A DNA stretch of 64,000 bases from Zea mays. Taxonomy: Eukaryota > Streptophyta > Magnoliopsida > Poales > Poaceae. This document shows, piece after piece, positions 21,323 through 33,264 of this stretch. Location: NCBI RefSeq assembly GCF_902167145.1, contig NW_023366926.1, positions 62,001 through 126,000 of the forward strand, read 5' to 3'. The notes beneath the pieces were generated by a model. That model did not search any database. It saw only the letters and a list, made by a program, of their open reading frames with translations, and was not told the origin of the DNA. Position 1 is the first letter of the stretch. Each line of letters starts with the position of its first letter. Made by a program: the position numbers and the translations under genes.

Positions 21323-22642
21323 CTACTAGATCTCGATTTCCTCATTTCTGTGAACATTACTCTTTTGTGTCCTCTATTGAGCCATACAGGGTGGAGGATG
21401 CACTAAGAGATCCGGATTGGGTGGTGGCTATGAAAGACGAGCTCAACAACTTCACGAGGAATGAGGTATGGCATTTAGTTCCACGTCCTAATCAAAATGT
21501 TGTAGGTACCAAGTGGGTATTCCGCAACAAACAAGATGATAATGGTGTGGTGACAAGGAACAAAGCCCGACTTATGGCCAAAGGTTATTCACAAGTCGAA
21601 GGTTTGGACTTTGATGAAACTTATGCACCCGTAGCTAGGCTTGAGTCAATTCATATATTACTTGTCTATGCTACTTACCATGGATTTAAGCTTTATCAAA
21701 TGGACGTGAAAAGTGCCTTCCTCAATGGACCCATCAAGGAAGAGGCCTATGTTGAAGAACCTCTCGGCTTTGAAGATAGTGAGTACCCTAACCATGTGTA
21801 TAAACTCTCAAAGGTGCTTTATGGGCTCAAGCAAGCCCCAAGAGCATGGTATGAATGCCTGAGAGATTTTCTTATCACTAATGGTTTCAAAGTCTGAAAA
21901 GTCGATCCTACTCTCTTCACTAAAACTGTTGCAAAAGACTTGTTTGTATGCCAAATCTATGTTGATGATATTATATTTGGGTCTACTAACAAATCAACTT
22001 GTGAAGAGTTTAGTCAGATCATGATACAGAAATTCGATATGTCTATGATGGGGGAGCTGAAGTACTTCCTAGGATTTCAAATCAAGCAACTCCAAGAGGG
22101 CACCTTCATCAGCCAAACTAAGTACATTCAAGACATACTCAAGAAGTTTGGGATGAAGGATGGCAAACCCATCAAGACACCCATGGGAACCAATGGGCAT
22201 CTCGACCTCGACACGGGAGGTAAATCCGTAGATCAAAAGGTATACCGGTCGATGATAGGATCTATACTCTACTTATGTGCATCTCGACCGGATATTATGC
22301 TTTTCGTATGCATGTGTGCAAGGTTCCAGGCAAATCCTAAGGAAGTTCACCTTAGGGCCGTGAAAAGAATCATGAGATATTTAGTTTACACTCCTAAGTT
22401 TGGGCTTTGGTACCCTAAGGGATCTACCTTTGATCTAATTGGGTATTCTAATGCTGATTGGGACAGATGTAAAATTGATAGGAAGAGCACATCAGGGACT
22501 TATCAATTCTTGGGAAGATCCATGGTGTCATGGGCTTCAAAGAAACAAAATTCAGTAGCTCTTTCCACCGCCGAAGCCGAGTACATTGCCACATGCCATT
22601 GTTGCGCGCAATTACTATGGATGAGGCAAACCCTGAGAGACT
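21301..22642 (+). pseudogene. pol: Opie-like reverse transcriptase and RNase H, N-terminal part
   Basis: RT motifs in order: [58 protein letters not shown], then an in-frame TGA at about 21896, then CQIYVDDIIFGSTN with the YVDD catalytic pair. RNase H begins with YSNADWDRCKIDRKST and ALSTAEAEYIA. Coding is cut at AGACT (22638-22642) by the chromovirus array and resumes at 48251. Confidence 0.9.
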
Positions 22643-25600
22643 TGTGGCGGAACTGCCCGAATTATTCCAACTTAAGTGCCCAAGTCCTGCCTTAGAGGCT
22701 AGACCACACTTAAATGGGAATAACCCGTCAATCCCTCGGATCTAGTCCGACGCGGCCACTGACAGGATCAATTACCACAATCTCACTCGAAGGTGAGTCA
22801 CAGAGCAAATACAATAAAGCATAAAACCATACATGTCACAATGTTAAATTATTACATCACCATCATCATCATCGGAGTTTTTGCAAAAGTAACCATCATT
22901 GTTCGAAGTGCAGCGGAAATGAACTAACGGTAAATAAATAGAGAGATGGGGAAGCCTGTCCCATCACTCCTCATGCTCCTCCTCGGCTGAGGCAGGGTCC
23001 CACTCAACAGTCCAACCCGGTGGCAAGGTGGACGGCCAAGTTATCCCAGCAACCATCTCCTCCAGAGAACCTGTAAAAAATTATGCCACAAGCAAGGTTG
23101 AGTATACTAATACTCAGCTAGACTTACCCGGTGTGAGGAGTCTACTCCTCTACCTCTAGACATGCAGCTGTTTGGCTGTGGGGTTTGGTTGCCAAAAGCA
23201 CTAGCTGAGTTTCTAAATCAAGATTTTAACTTAATCAAAGTTAAGTGTGACTCTCTTAAGGCTAAAAGTGAACTATCTACTCATACATGGTAGCAAGCAT
23301 TATTAACAATTCAACATCTTTTCTCAACTCATCACACTTCCACTTATTACTCAATGTAGCAGCATGGATCAAGCAGTCTCATTAGCTGCGAGAAGCAGAC
23401 GATTCGAATCGAGTTTTTTTTATCCTTGCAAGGTAAACCTAAACACACGACATGCAGGGGCACTCCGTCCCCACACACATCAACCGTCCCCATCGATTCC
23501 CCGTCAGCAGATCAGGGCTCACCGCCTTGGCGTACAATGCCCCACTGACCCCGACTGGCCGTCGTGCAGTGACCGCACTTGTACCCACCATAACCGGAAT
23601 GGGAGACCTCGTCTCAGGACGCGTGAGGGGATATGTCCACTGCCAGGTTCACTCAGGTACTAGGCTTACCGATTTACCATATTTCTCGGCACGTGCTTAG
23701 TACGTTCAAACGCTTGACTCACGGTACCACACCTTAATCCTTATTCACATTTTATCCCGTGGACAACCAATCCCCATGGATTGTTGTCCACAACCAACAT
23801 CAGTATGATATGAAAGTGGGTACAATCAATGTCCTGACCTCGCGCGAGTGCTAGAAAAATCACTCGTCTTCTACCGAGATCCTACTTAATAAAGCAGCTA
23901 CTCGACCTAGCATACTAGTATCCATCTCAAAGGAAATCCTGAGGTAATGCAACTAAGTTTTCATTCAACTCCTACACTTAAGTGCACAATACAATCCTAC
24001 AAACATTAAGTGCAGTAAAATAGCATAATATAATTGGTTATGCATAAAACCGGGGCTTGCCTTCCAAAGCAGTGGCAGGCAGGTCCTCTGGTGCAGGCTC
24101 GGGTGCTGGATCTGGGGCTACCTCCTGAGCAGCTCCTTGCTCCAGCACGAGGATGTACTCTCCGTCAGCAAGATTACAGTCTATCGAAATGCAATGAACA
24201 TGTATGTCATGATTATGCAAGATTTAAGAACATTAAGCTAAAGAAACTAAGTTAAGAAGTAACTTAGGGTTTTCTCAGTCATGCGGGGCTTCCAGTGGGT
24301 TAGGCTTGATACTACTTAGGCCTGGGGTTTTCAGTGAGGATAACATAGTGGATTGGTATTGTCTTCATAGACTTCAGGGGACAATTATATAAAGGGTTTA
24401 GGATGACATTAAGTTCCCTTATTCCTTTTTCCTTTCTTTAATTTCCCTTTAGGGTTTTTAGGGTAGGTTTGAACTACAACAAGGTTTTAATAATTTCCAA
24501 AAATTTTGTAAAAATTTCAGTGGGTTGCCCTTTGCCATTCTAACTTGTTTTAAGAATTTGAGGCTTAAAGTATAAAAGTTAGGCTTTAAACAAAAATAGC
24601 AAAAGTTAGGCAAAAAGGGCCACTTTACACTACACCTCCTAGTTAGGGGTAGGTTCTGTCCTAAAGGTTATTTTTGTTGGCATCCTCTGGTAATAATAGG
24701 CCTATGTGCTAAAAATTACAGAAAACTAAGGGGTGGTTATTTAGTTATGATTTTCTTATGTTTAATGTCAAAAAGGCACTTCCTACTACCTTATTATTTG
24801 AAAAATGTCAAACAGCAGATTTCATATTTTTCTTAGGTTCTTTCTAATAAAACAATAGTTATCCCAAGGGTGGGGGTGTTTTCACCTTGGGGTTATTTTT
24901 GTAGAGTTTTTCTAAGTTTCACTTGTTTTATTAAAACAACAGGGATCTTACTTAGTTTACACTAAAACAGGGTATGATATATTTTTCCAGTGAACTACAT
25001 TGAATAAGTAGCCTAACAAAAATAGAGGTACCCTCTGGTTCATTAATTTAATTACATTTTCTATTTTCCTTATCTTTAAGCATATTATAGAATAAGGGGT
25101 AAAACTAACTCAAATGGAGTGGACAGAGAGGTTTAACATTTTTAAACAGGTTAGTAGGTAAATATGAACTTCTCCAATTTTTCCTAACCCTAGTCAAATA
25201 GCCTAACTATTTTTCTTACTATTATTTAGCTTTTGGCCAAAACTAACATTAAATCAGAACTTTTAAGTTTTCCACAGTATCAAGGGGTTTTATATTTTTC
25301 TTAAATAGGTTACATTAATTTGAGTCTGACAAAACTGGTTTGACCAAATTTGGATGATTTAAACAGAAGTTATGCATTTTCAAAGTTGCTGTTCAATTTA
25401 AAACAGATTTAATTAAGGGTTTCTGGAAAAACAGTTTACACCGGGGTCCCTGGGTTTAAACGAAATCCATCTTCACAGATCTACCCCCACGCCACTATTC
25501 CCCTGTGTCACTGACATTACACAAAACCCCCTGACCTTTCTTCCCTCTCACCCGCAGTCCTTCCCTTCACTGAAACAGTAACCGCGGGAAAGAAAAGGGC

Positions 25601-27000
25601 GGCGCGGCTTACCGGCGGCGAGGGAGGTCCGGCGAAGGGTGGGGTCGGCTTGGGGAGACTCTGGCGGTCACGTCGAGGTACGACTCGGCGTCGGAGGTGG
25701 CCGGAATCGCCCGGTCCACGCGTGCAGGCGGGTGTCCTCGTCGGCGGCGAGTATACCGGCCAAACTACGGCGAACTGGCGCAATCCGAGGGCACGGTGAG
25801 CATCACGGGGTCACGCAACGACTGTGTGCACAAGGAATCGAGGGATGGTGGAGTGGCTTACCCGGTCCACGTGCTCCGGCGGGGGTGAGAGCTCCGGTGA
25901 GCGCGGACTGGCTTCTCTGGCGAAGGGAACTCCGATTCCTTGCTCGGGGAGCTTCACAGAGGTGTGCACAAGCTTCTCCGAAGGTAGGACGGGGTCGGGG
26001 ATGGCTCTGCTGGCCGGTCTACGGTGGCAGAGGGGTTGGGCGGCCGCGGACTCGCTGCGCACGGGCTAACGGCGACGAGCTAACTCCGGCGAGGTATGGA
26101 GGGTGTGAGGAAGGGCGTAGCCGAAGCCTGGGAGGGCTTTATAAGCTCGGGCGCGGGCCACGGCGCGGGTTTGGCTCGGGCGCGGCGCGGGGCGTGCGAG
26201 GGCGCGCGCGAGCGTGCTCTGGCGCGGGCAGACGGCGTCGAACACGTGGCAGTGAGTTTCTTCCAATGTTCAAACGCTTCCAGAGACCGCAAACGTGCGA
26301 ATCTCGCCATGAATCCGGCACAGACCTCCTCCTGGCACCTAGGGCTATCTCACATGTGTGAGTTCCAAGGGATGATACGCCCTAGATAGGGTGATAGACG
26401 GGCGCCAAATCTGGCTTGTCTCCCTGCCCGCTCAGCGACAAAACTGATGTCAAGTGTTGTCAAACGTCTGAGTCTCGGCCTCAAATTTTTCCAGGGGGTG
26501 CCTTAAGTGGTATAGCACATTTTTGGTATAAAACCCAAGTGGTTTTGGCGCCATCTTCAAAGTGAACACGGCTGGTCTTTGAATTAGGGCTAAAAGTTGA
26601 CTTAGAGGGAAATTGAGAGCTCTAGCTCTCTCTCCACTTGGAGATTTGAATTGGGTGTTCTCCAGGGGCCTTTTTGCAATATTTCCCTCCCTTAATTGAT
26701 GGTTACAAAGTTGCTTAAGGTTTGGGTAAAAGTTACACATGCTTTGCCCACTTGTTCACTCTCTCCCCCCCATTACTTAGGGTTTTGGAAGATAGGGTTT
26801 AGGAGAGGTCTAGGGTTCTTCTCCCCTATTATCCAAGGTAGCAAGTGTGCAAGGATTAGGGTAATGCTTCTTATGTCATTGGCCACTTGATTAGCACAAG
26901 AGCTCCAAAGTTCTCATGTGGTGCCCTAAGTCTTTACCTTTGTGAACACAGCTTCTAGTGTCAAGGTGGCACTAGCCAAGGTAACACCTGGGGTGTTACA
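22643..27000 (-). repeat. Chromovirus LTR 1 (3' LTR of the left unit)
   Basis: 4358 bp. On the minus strand it starts TGTAACACCCCAGGTGTTAC and ends GGGCAGTTCCGCCACA. A GC-rich block (about 25590-26270) surrounds TATA at 26137-26146. The leftward 3.5 kb (R/U5) is AT-rich and non-coding. A poly-C run near 26765 is 7 long here. It has about 15 substitutions not shared with LTR 2 and 3. Short ORFs inside are unsupported. Confidence 0.93.
26137..26146 (-). promoter_or_regulatory. TATA box of chromovirus LTR 1
   Basis: The minus strand reads GAGCTTATAAAGCCC, in a GC-rich block about 0.86 kb from the LTR start. Copies at 36758-36767 and 47381-47390. A start just left of it would give an R/U5 of about 3.4 kb. 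Confidence 0.6.
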
Positions 27001-27014
27001 GCCCTCCCCCCTTA
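27001..27014 (-). other. Polypurine tract, left chromovirus unit
   Basis: The minus strand reads AAGGGGGGGAGGGC against the LTR start at 27000. The equivalent in the right unit is 37625-37637, one G shorter. Bases 27015-27250 are the 3' untranslated stretch after gag-pol with nothing else identified. Confidence 0.75.
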
Positions 27015-27250
27015 AAGGAAATCTCGTCCCGAGATTTAGGTAGAGTCCCTTGGAGGGTGCTTGAAGGTGTGGTGGTGTTGTTTTTCTTTTACCCTTAAGT
27101 TTCTCTTATTAACTGCTCTTCGAATGTCATCCTCTTTGCAACTTCAGAAGGAAGCCCTTCTTAAGTTAAATCCACAACTTAGACTATCCTTGTTATCTAA
27201 GTTTTTCTTATAATTGGATTCAAAGGGCAGGTGGGGGTGGGGTTTTGGGG

Positions 27251-30200
27251 TTACATACCGACTCCTTTGGGTAGAAAGTCGGGGAAGCGAGAGCGTAGAA
27301 AATCCTCAGTCTCCCATGTAGCTTCTTCTGCTGAATGGTGACCCCATTGAACCTTATACATCCTGACCGACCTTGCCCGAGTTGATCTTTCCTTTTGATC
27401 TAGCACCTTGACGGGGTACTCTTGGTAGGATAAATCTGGTTCTATCTCAATGTCTGGTTCGGGGAGTACTTCAGTGGGTAGACGAACGCATTTCCGCAGC
27501 TGAGATACATGGAACACATTATGAACTGCTGACATGTGAGGTGGCAATTCCACTTGATAGGCTACGGGTCCACAAGCTTCCTTGATCTCATAGGGTCCAA
27601 TGTAGCGAGGAGCTAACTTGCCCTTGATCCCGAATCTCTGGACACCCTTGGTGGGTGATACCTTAAGATAGACATGATCTCCCACCTCAAACTGTAGAGG
27701 CTTCCGCCTCTTATCATGATAGCTCCTTTGCCTGGCCTGAGCAGCTTCTAGGTTCTTGGTAATAACCCTGACCTTTGCCTCTGCCTCGAGTACCAAGTCT
27801 GGCCCAAAAATTTCCCTTTCTCCTGTTTGAGACCAATTCAGTGGGGTCCTACACCTTCTCCCATACAATGCCTCAAAAGGTGCCATCTTCAAACTGGATT
27901 GATAGCTGTTATTGTAAGAAAACTCCGCCAAAGACAGACACTTGTCCCAATCCTTTCCATAATGTAGTGCACATGCTCGCAACATGTCTTCCAAAATTTG
28001 ATTCACCCTTTCTGTCTGGCCATCTGTTTGGGGGTGATATGCTGAGCTTCGGATGACATGGGTCCCAAGTGACTCTTGCAATTGCTCCCAAAATCGTGCC
28101 ACAAATGGTGCTCCTCTGTCAGATACAATGGTCTTGGGAATACCATGCAACCTTACTATCTGATCAACATAAATTTCAGCATACTTTTCTGCCCTGTGGG
28201 TGGTATGCACTGGCAAGAAATGGGCAGTCTTGGTCAACCTGTCCACGATAACCCAAATAGAATCATGGTGCCTGGAAGTATTGGGTAACCCCACTATAAA
28301 GTCCATGCAAATGTCCTCCCATTTCCAAGATGGTATGGGAAGTGGTTGCAAAGGGCCCGCTGCCTTCAAGTGACTAGCCTTTATCCTCTGGCAAGTATCA
28401 CATTCAGATATGTACTTGGCAATTTCTCTTTTCATTCTAGTCCACCAATATAAAGATCTAAGGTCATGGTACATCTTGTTGCTACCAGGGTGCATGGAGA
28501 ATTTGGAAAGATGAGCTTCGTCTAGTATCTTCTTTCTAAGCTCAGGGTCCTTGGGAACAACCAATCGATCTCCAAACCATAGAATTCCCTTGCTATCCTG
28601 TCGGAAACACTTGTATTTCTCTGCCTTTTGCTTGAGCATATCCTTGATAACCTGAACACCCTTATCCTCAACCTGTGCCCTGACTATTTGTTCTTGCAAT
28701 GTGGGCTCCACCGAGATATAGCTTAGGTTACCCGAAGAAACAACTTCCAGGTTCAGCTTACACAACTCATCACACAGGGTGGTCACTCCCACATCCATGC
28801 TCATACAATTACACTGGGCCTTTCTGCTCAAGGCATCTGCCACAACGTTGGCCTTCCCTGGGTGGTAATGCACTTCCAAATCATAGTCCTTGATTAACTC
28901 CAACCATCTCCTTTGCCTCATGTTCAGATCTGCCTGAGTGAAGATGTATTTGAGACTCTTGTGATCAGTGTAGATGTTACAGTGAGCTCCCATCAGGTAG
29001 TGTCTCCATATCTTTAGAGCATGAACCACAGCTGCCAATTCCAGATCATGAGTGGGGTAGTTCTGCTCATGGGGCCTGAGTGCCCGAGAAGCATAAGCAA
29101 TCACTCTGCTCTCTTGCATCAAGACACATCCCAATCCAGTACCAGAAGCATCACAATAAACTTCAAATGGCTTGGTGTTGTCAGGTTGAGCTAGCACTGG
29201 GGCTGTTGTCAAATGCTGCCTCAAGGTATGGAAGGCATCTTCACACTTTTGGCTCCACTCAAATTTGACTCCCTTCTTCAACAATTCAGTCATTGGCTTG
29301 GCAATTCTGGAGAAATCCGGAATAAACCGTCGATAATACCCTGCCAATCCCAGAAAACTCCGAATCTGCTTTACTGTGGTTGGGGGTTTCCAATCCATTA
29401 CCTCTTGTACCTTCTCAGGATCAACTGATATCCCATCTTGAGAAATTGTGTGACCCAAGAATTTGATCTCCTTCAGCCAAAACTCACATTTGGACAACTT
29501 AGCATAAAGATGATGATCGCGCAGTCGTTGAAGTACGATGTGCAGGTGCTCAGTATGCTCATCTTCATTCTTGGAATAGACCAAAATATCATCAATAAAA
29601 ACAACCACGAACTTGTCTAACTCTGGCATGAATACTGAGTTCATCAAGTACATAAAATAAGCCGGGGCATTGGTCAGCCCAAAAGACATCACCAGAAACT
29701 CATACAGTCCATATCTGGTAGAGAAAGCCGTCTTGGGAATATCGCTGGCACGGATCTTGATCTGATGGTATCCCGAGCGAAGGTCTATCTTGGAGAATAC
29801 CTTGGCTCCTACCAATTGATCAAACAGAACATCAATGCGGGGCAGTGGGTATTTGTTCTTAATAGTCACCGCATTGAGAGGACGGTAGTCAACACACATC
29901 CTCAAACTCTCATCCTTTTTCTTCACAAATAATGCTGGACATCCCCATGGTGAAGTGCTTGGACGAATAAACCCCTTGTCCAACAACTCTTGCAATTGCT
30001 TCTTCAATTCTGCCAATTCAGCGGGAGGCATCCTATAAGGTCTCTTGGAGATAGGAGCATTCCCGGGTTGCAATTCGATGGCAAACTCAATATCTCGGTC
30101 AGGTGGCATCCCTGGCAATTCCTCCGGAAAAACATCCGGGTAGTTACGGACCACTGGGATCTTTTCCACTGGGGATTCTAACATAACAAAAGCACAAGAT

Positions 30201-31666
30201 CGGGTACAACCCTGGTCAGGCAAATACAGTGTGGTCTCACCACCAGTTGGTGAGTGCACCTCTATGGCTCTAGCCGAAATATCCATCACAGCCTGATTTC
30301 TGGTCAACCAGTCAGTTCCCAATATGATATCCACACTCTCCAAACCCAAAATGAGAAGGTTGGTTTTAATTATCAGACTACCAAACTTTATAGGCACATT
30401 CTTGTTAATTTGATAAGTGGCAACCCTGCCTCCTGGGGTTGAAATTGTGATACCTCCATTGGTGTGGTGAAAAGGCAATTGGCACTTGGCACTAAATTTT
30501 GCACTGATAAAACTATGCGAAGCACCGGAATCAAAAAGAACAATAGCAGGAAAATTTAATACTGTAAAGATACCAGTCATGACGGGTGCTCCCTCTGGAA
30601 TGTCAGCCATGGTGGTGAAGTTCAGCCTGCCTTGCCTCACTTGCACCTTCTGCCTCTTGCCTTGGGCCTGATTAGCATTCTGCCCCTGCCTCTGCTGGTT
30701 CCTGGGGCAATTCTTGGCATAATGCCCAGTATTGCCACAAGTGAAGCACCTGTTGTCATTGGCTTGGCGGTACTGCTGCTGCTGATTATTCCGCTGTGCT
30801 GGAAATTGGTTGCGGTTGGGTGCCTGCTGCTGCTGTTGCTGAGGTCGGATTACCCATCGCCCCTGCTGCTGCTGGGGTCCCCTGCCCTGGGTGTCGGACA
30901 CAATTCTGAAGCGCTGTGGCTGAGCTGAAGGTCCTGCCACAGGGGTCTTCCTCTTTTTCTCTGCCTGCCTAGCGGTAATGCAGTCCTCTTGGGAGATAGC
31001 CATGTTGACCAACTCATTGTAGCTGTTGGCCCTGACGGTGTTGAGGCGATCCCGGAGCTTAGTGCTGAGCCCCCTTCTGAATCTGTCCCTCTTCTTCTCA
31101 TCTGTATCCGCATGATATCCCGCATACTGGCACAAGTCATTAAAGGCCTGGGCGTACTGCAACACTGTCCTGCTGCCCTGAGTGAGTGCCAAGAACTCAT
31201 TGAGCTTCCTGTCCATGATCCCGGCTGGTATATGGTGTCCTCTAAAAGCTGCCTTAAACTCCCTCCACTCCACCTCTCGGTCCTCTGGCTGCATAGCAAG
31301 AAAGTGATCCCACCAAGTCCTTGCAGGTCCGCGAAGCTGCTGGGTAGCGAACCTGACTTTGGTGACCTCTGAGCAAACTCCATGGAGCAGTGGAAATTTG
31401 GATTCCACCACTCGCAGCCACACATCTGCGTCAAGTGGGTCCTCCGCCCTTGTAAACAATGGAGGTTGGGTGCTGAGGAATTCCTGATAGGTGGCCGCCG
31501 CGGGGTGACGTTGGTGGTCCCCACCACCATAATGCTGGGGTGGTGGCTGACGTTGAGCCAGCTGCCTCAGGATCTCATTCTGTTGAGCCATGAGCTCCTG
31601 CAGAGTGGGAGGTGGGGGCGGCGGTGGAACGTGCTCGTTCTGGCCACGACGCTGCCTCCCGGCCAT
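27251..31666 (-). CDS. gag-pol: Chromovirus gag-pol polyprotein, left unit
   Basis: Intact frame. I place the start at ATG 31666 ([12 protein letters not shown]) because a splice-acceptor-like TTTTTCAG precedes it; the frame stays open to 31873 without recognisable protein. Residues numbered from the 31873 codon: gag core about 150-280, Gln-rich stretch 320-370, zinc knuckle [14 protein letters not shown] 376-389, protease [10 protein letters not shown] about 445-455, RT with [11 protein letters not shown], RNase H ([22 protein letters not shown]), integrase zinc part ([21 protein letters not shown]), core ([30 protein letters not shown]), GPY-type RYIGPYEI, and a chromodomain-like tail ([17 protein letters not shown]). 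Chromodomains are thought to steer integration to marked chromatin. No break is seen, so it may be active. Confidence 0.93.
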   Translation of the reverse strand: MAGRQRRGQNEHVPPPPPPPTLQELMAQQNEILRQLAQRQPPPQHYGGGDHQRHPAAATYQEFLSTQPPLFTRAEDPLDADVWLRVVESKFPLLHGVCSEVTKVRFATQQLRGPARTWWDHFLAMQPEDREVEWREFKAAFRGHHIPAGIMDRKLNEFLALTQGSRTVLQYAQAFNDLCQYAGYHADTDEKKRDRFRRGLSTKLRDRLNTVRANSYNELVNMAISQEDCITARQAEKKRKTPVAGPSAQPQRFRIVSDTQGRGPQQQQGRWVIRPQQQQQQAPNRNQFPAQRNNQQQQYRQANDNRCFTCGNTGHYAKNCPRNQQRQGQNANQAQGKRQKVQVRQGRLNFTTMADIPEGAPVMTGIFTVLNFPAIVLFDSGASHSFISAKFSAKCQLPFHHTNGGITISTPGGRVATYQINKNVPIKFGSLIIKTNLLILGLESVDIILGTDWLTRNQAVMDISARAIEVHSPTGGETTLYLPDQGCTRSCAFVMLESPVEKIPVVRNYPDVFPEELPGMPPDRDIEFAIELQPGNAPISKRPYRMPPAELAELKKQLQELLDKGFIRPSTSPWGCPALFVKKKDESLRMCVDYRPLNAVTIKNKYPLPRIDVLFDQLVGAKVFSKIDLRSGYHQIKIRASDIPKTAFSTRYGLYEFLVMSFGLTNAPAYFMYLMNSVFMPELDKFVVVFIDDILVYSKNEDEHTEHLHIVLQRLRDHHLYAKLSKCEFWLKEIKFLGHTISQDGISVDPEKVQEVMDWKPPTTVKQIRSFLGLAGYYRRFIPDFSRIAKPMTELLKKGVKFEWSQKCEDAFHTLRQHLTTAPVLAQPDNTKPFEVYCDASGTGLGCVLMQESRVIAYASRALRPHEQNYPTHDLELAAVVHALKIWRHYLMGAHCNIYTDHKSLKYIFTQADLNMRQRRWLELIKDYDLEVHYHPGKANVVADALSRKAQCNCMSMDVGVTTLCDELCKLNLEVVSSGNLSYISVEPTLQEQIVRAQVEDKGVQVIKDMLKQKAEKYKCFRQDSKGILWFGDRLVVPKDPELRKKILDEAHLSKFSMHPGSNKMYHDLRSLYWWTRMKREIAKYISECDTCQRIKASHLKAAGPLQPLPIPSWKWEDICMDFIVGLPNTSRHHDSIWVIVDRLTKTAHFLPVHTTHRAEKYAEIYVDQIVRLHGIPKTIVSDRGAPFVARFWEQLQESLGTHVIRSSAYHPQTDGQTERVNQILEDMLRACALHYGKDWDKCLSLAEFSYNNSYQSSLKMAPFEALYGRRCRTPLNWSQTGEREIFGPDLVLEAEAKVRVITKNLEAAQARQRSYHDKRRKPLQFEVGDHVYLKVSPTKGVQRFGIKGKLAPRYIGPYEIKEACGPVAYQVELPPHMSAVHNVFHVSQLRKCVRLPTEVLPEPDIEIEPDLSYQEYPVKVLDQKERSTRARSVRMYKVQWGHHSAEEATWETEDFLRSRFPDFLPKGVGM

Positions 31667-31971
31667 CTGAAAAACCACATACTTACTTAACACCATAGTT
31701 CCAAATTTCAAGATTTTATCACGGGGAAAAGTTAAAACAGCATGATAGACTCTGACTTCAACAAAAGGGATTTCAAGAGGCATAAATTCTTCCTTCCAAT
31801 TTTTAAACTGATAAAAGCATCCGTCAACCAAGCTCCCAAGAAAGTTTAACACGATTACATCAAATTGTTCCAAAATGACTCAACTCTATCTAGCCTAGTA
31901 CCCCAAGGGTGCAAAAGCTAAGCTAGCTGCGAGGAGTCCGACTATCCGACTTCTAAGCTTATCCTGAACAC
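31667..31971 (-). other. orf0-gag interval with splice-like signals, left unit
   Basis: Non-coding or possibly intronic. On the minus strand it holds GTAAGTATG near 31683 and TTTTTCAG directly before the gag ATG, an acceptor-like site. A donor far enough upstream was not fixed. The equivalent is 42288-42592 in the right unit. Confidence 0.4.
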
Positions 31972-32841
31972 CTAGTGAGCGAACGAGGCAACACTTGACT
32001 CGGGGGAGGGTGGTCTTCCCGAGCCAGCAGTGTCCACACTGGAGGCAGGATCATCTCCTCCCTCAATGTCGACGTCCTCGTTGGCCTCCTGGTCCTGGAT
32101 CTCCTGGTGGTGCATGTCCAGGTGCTCGTTAGCCTCAGCAAGCTGCTGCTGAGTGTTAAGGAGCTGATCCTCGAGGACCTCGATGGTGTTCTCCCTGGTG
32201 CCCACCAGCTCCTCCAACTCCTGAATATCAGTGGATAGCTGCTCCACCTGCAAGTCCTTCTCCACCATTTCTTGAGACAAGTCAACCACGAGCTCCTCTC
32301 TGTTATCCAGCGTGATCTTTGTTGCCTCCAGCAGTGCCATCAGGTGGGACATTGCCTCACCGCGCATCACCTGAAGACGGTACAGAGCATTCATGCACCG
32401 CACTGTCAAATGCGCAGTCTGACCTGGGTAGATGGCCCAGATATCCTTGGCATGCTCCACCCGATCCTTCCACATTGGGTCGTCCTCCTTCTCAGCGGGG
32501 AACAAGCCAATGGGGTGGGTAGCCAGCTCCAAGGGATGGAATCCGCAGAAGGTAGTCAATCCATGCAGAGCGATCGCCTCGATCGTGTCCTCTGCCCGGT
32601 ACCCGAAAGACTCTGAGTCCAAGGAGCGCCAGCCTGGCTGCAGGGGATGAGGCTCCAAGGTCATCCTCACCCTACAGCGGGGCACCCGGTGCTTCTCGAA
32701 CTGCTGCACCGCGTACTGAGGGGGTGTCGTGTATCCAGCCCCCTGAAGTACTTCCCACAAAATGTGGGGAAAGCCCTCTCGTGCAAGTCCGTCAGTGTGG
32801 GTCAGTGCATTTCCATCATCGGAGGATCCGTGGGAAGTCAT
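31972..32841 (-). CDS. orf0: upstream ORF before gag, left unit
   Basis: 289 codons, ATG 32841 (MTSHGSSDDGNALTH) to stop 31972, about 0.3 kb upstream of gag on the same strand. It has an N-terminal globular-looking part (HILWEVLQGAGYTTPPQYAV, TFCGFHPLELATHPIG), then a long acidic heptad-like coiled coil (about 175-265), and a Ser/Pro-rich end. Rice RIRE3 and RIRE8 of the same group carry an extra ORF before gag called orf0, and I name this by position. Function unknown. It is unchanged at the protein level in the right unit, which suggests either recent duplication or constraint. Confidence 0.75.
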   Translation of the reverse strand: MTSHGSSDDGNALTHTDGLAREGFPHILWEVLQGAGYTTPPQYAVQQFEKHRVPRCRVRMTLEPHPLQPGWRSLDSESFGYRAEDTIEAIALHGLTTFCGFHPLELATHPIGLFPAEKEDDPMWKDRVEHAKDIWAIYPGQTAHLTVRCMNALYRLQVMRGEAMSHLMALLEATKITLDNREELVVDLSQEMVEKDLQVEQLSTDIQELEELVGTRENTIEVLEDQLLNTQQQLAEANEHLDMHHQEIQDQEANEDVDIEGGDDPASSVDTAGSGRPPSPESSVASFAH

Positions 32842-33250
32842 CTGTGTACGGTTAAGCGTAAGTAAAAGGAAAAGAATTATAAAAAGAACAAGGAAAAATT
32901 AAAACTCAGCCCTTTTCTAGTTAAGTAAAAAGGCACTAGGGACCTAGTTGGTTGTTATCTTGTTTTTAAGTCCTTTTCTCAGTTAGCCATTTGCTTAATT
33001 ATGAATGCATGCATGCTCGTCCTGAACGACCTCACCACAAGACAAAAGGAATAGGGAGGATCTCCCATCCTGTAAAAGTGGCCTGTAGGGCCTAGTTACT
33101 TAGCCACCTAGCTACCCCTCTATTATCCTAAGGCTTCGCGTCCTAGGTCTATCCTGCTCGTCCTACTATCTATCCAACCTTGTTTCTATCAAGTTTTATT
33201 TAGAAAATTTATGGTATTTACATTTTATTGATTCCTCTGTGGTGGTACAA

Positions 33251-33262
33251 GCTCCGATACCA
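33251..33262 (-). other. Primer-binding site, left chromovirus unit
   Basis: The minus strand reads TGGTATCGGAGC two bases after the middle LTR, one mismatch from the initiator-Met tRNA site. The leader 32842-33250 up to orf0 is non-coding. Confidence 0.8.
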
Positions 33263-33264
33263 GC

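Noticed and set aside
25639..26361. A 240-codon plus-strand ORF found in all three chromovirus LTRs (also 36260-36982 and 46883-47605)
   Set aside because: It lies in the GC-rich promoter block, opposite to the element. Recurrence only reflects near-identical LTRs, and the translation is Arg/Gly-rich low complexity with no domain.
30850..31530. A 226-codon minus-strand ORF overlapping gag (also 41471-42151)
   Set aside because: A shadow frame of the gag region, with no domain and low-complexity composition.
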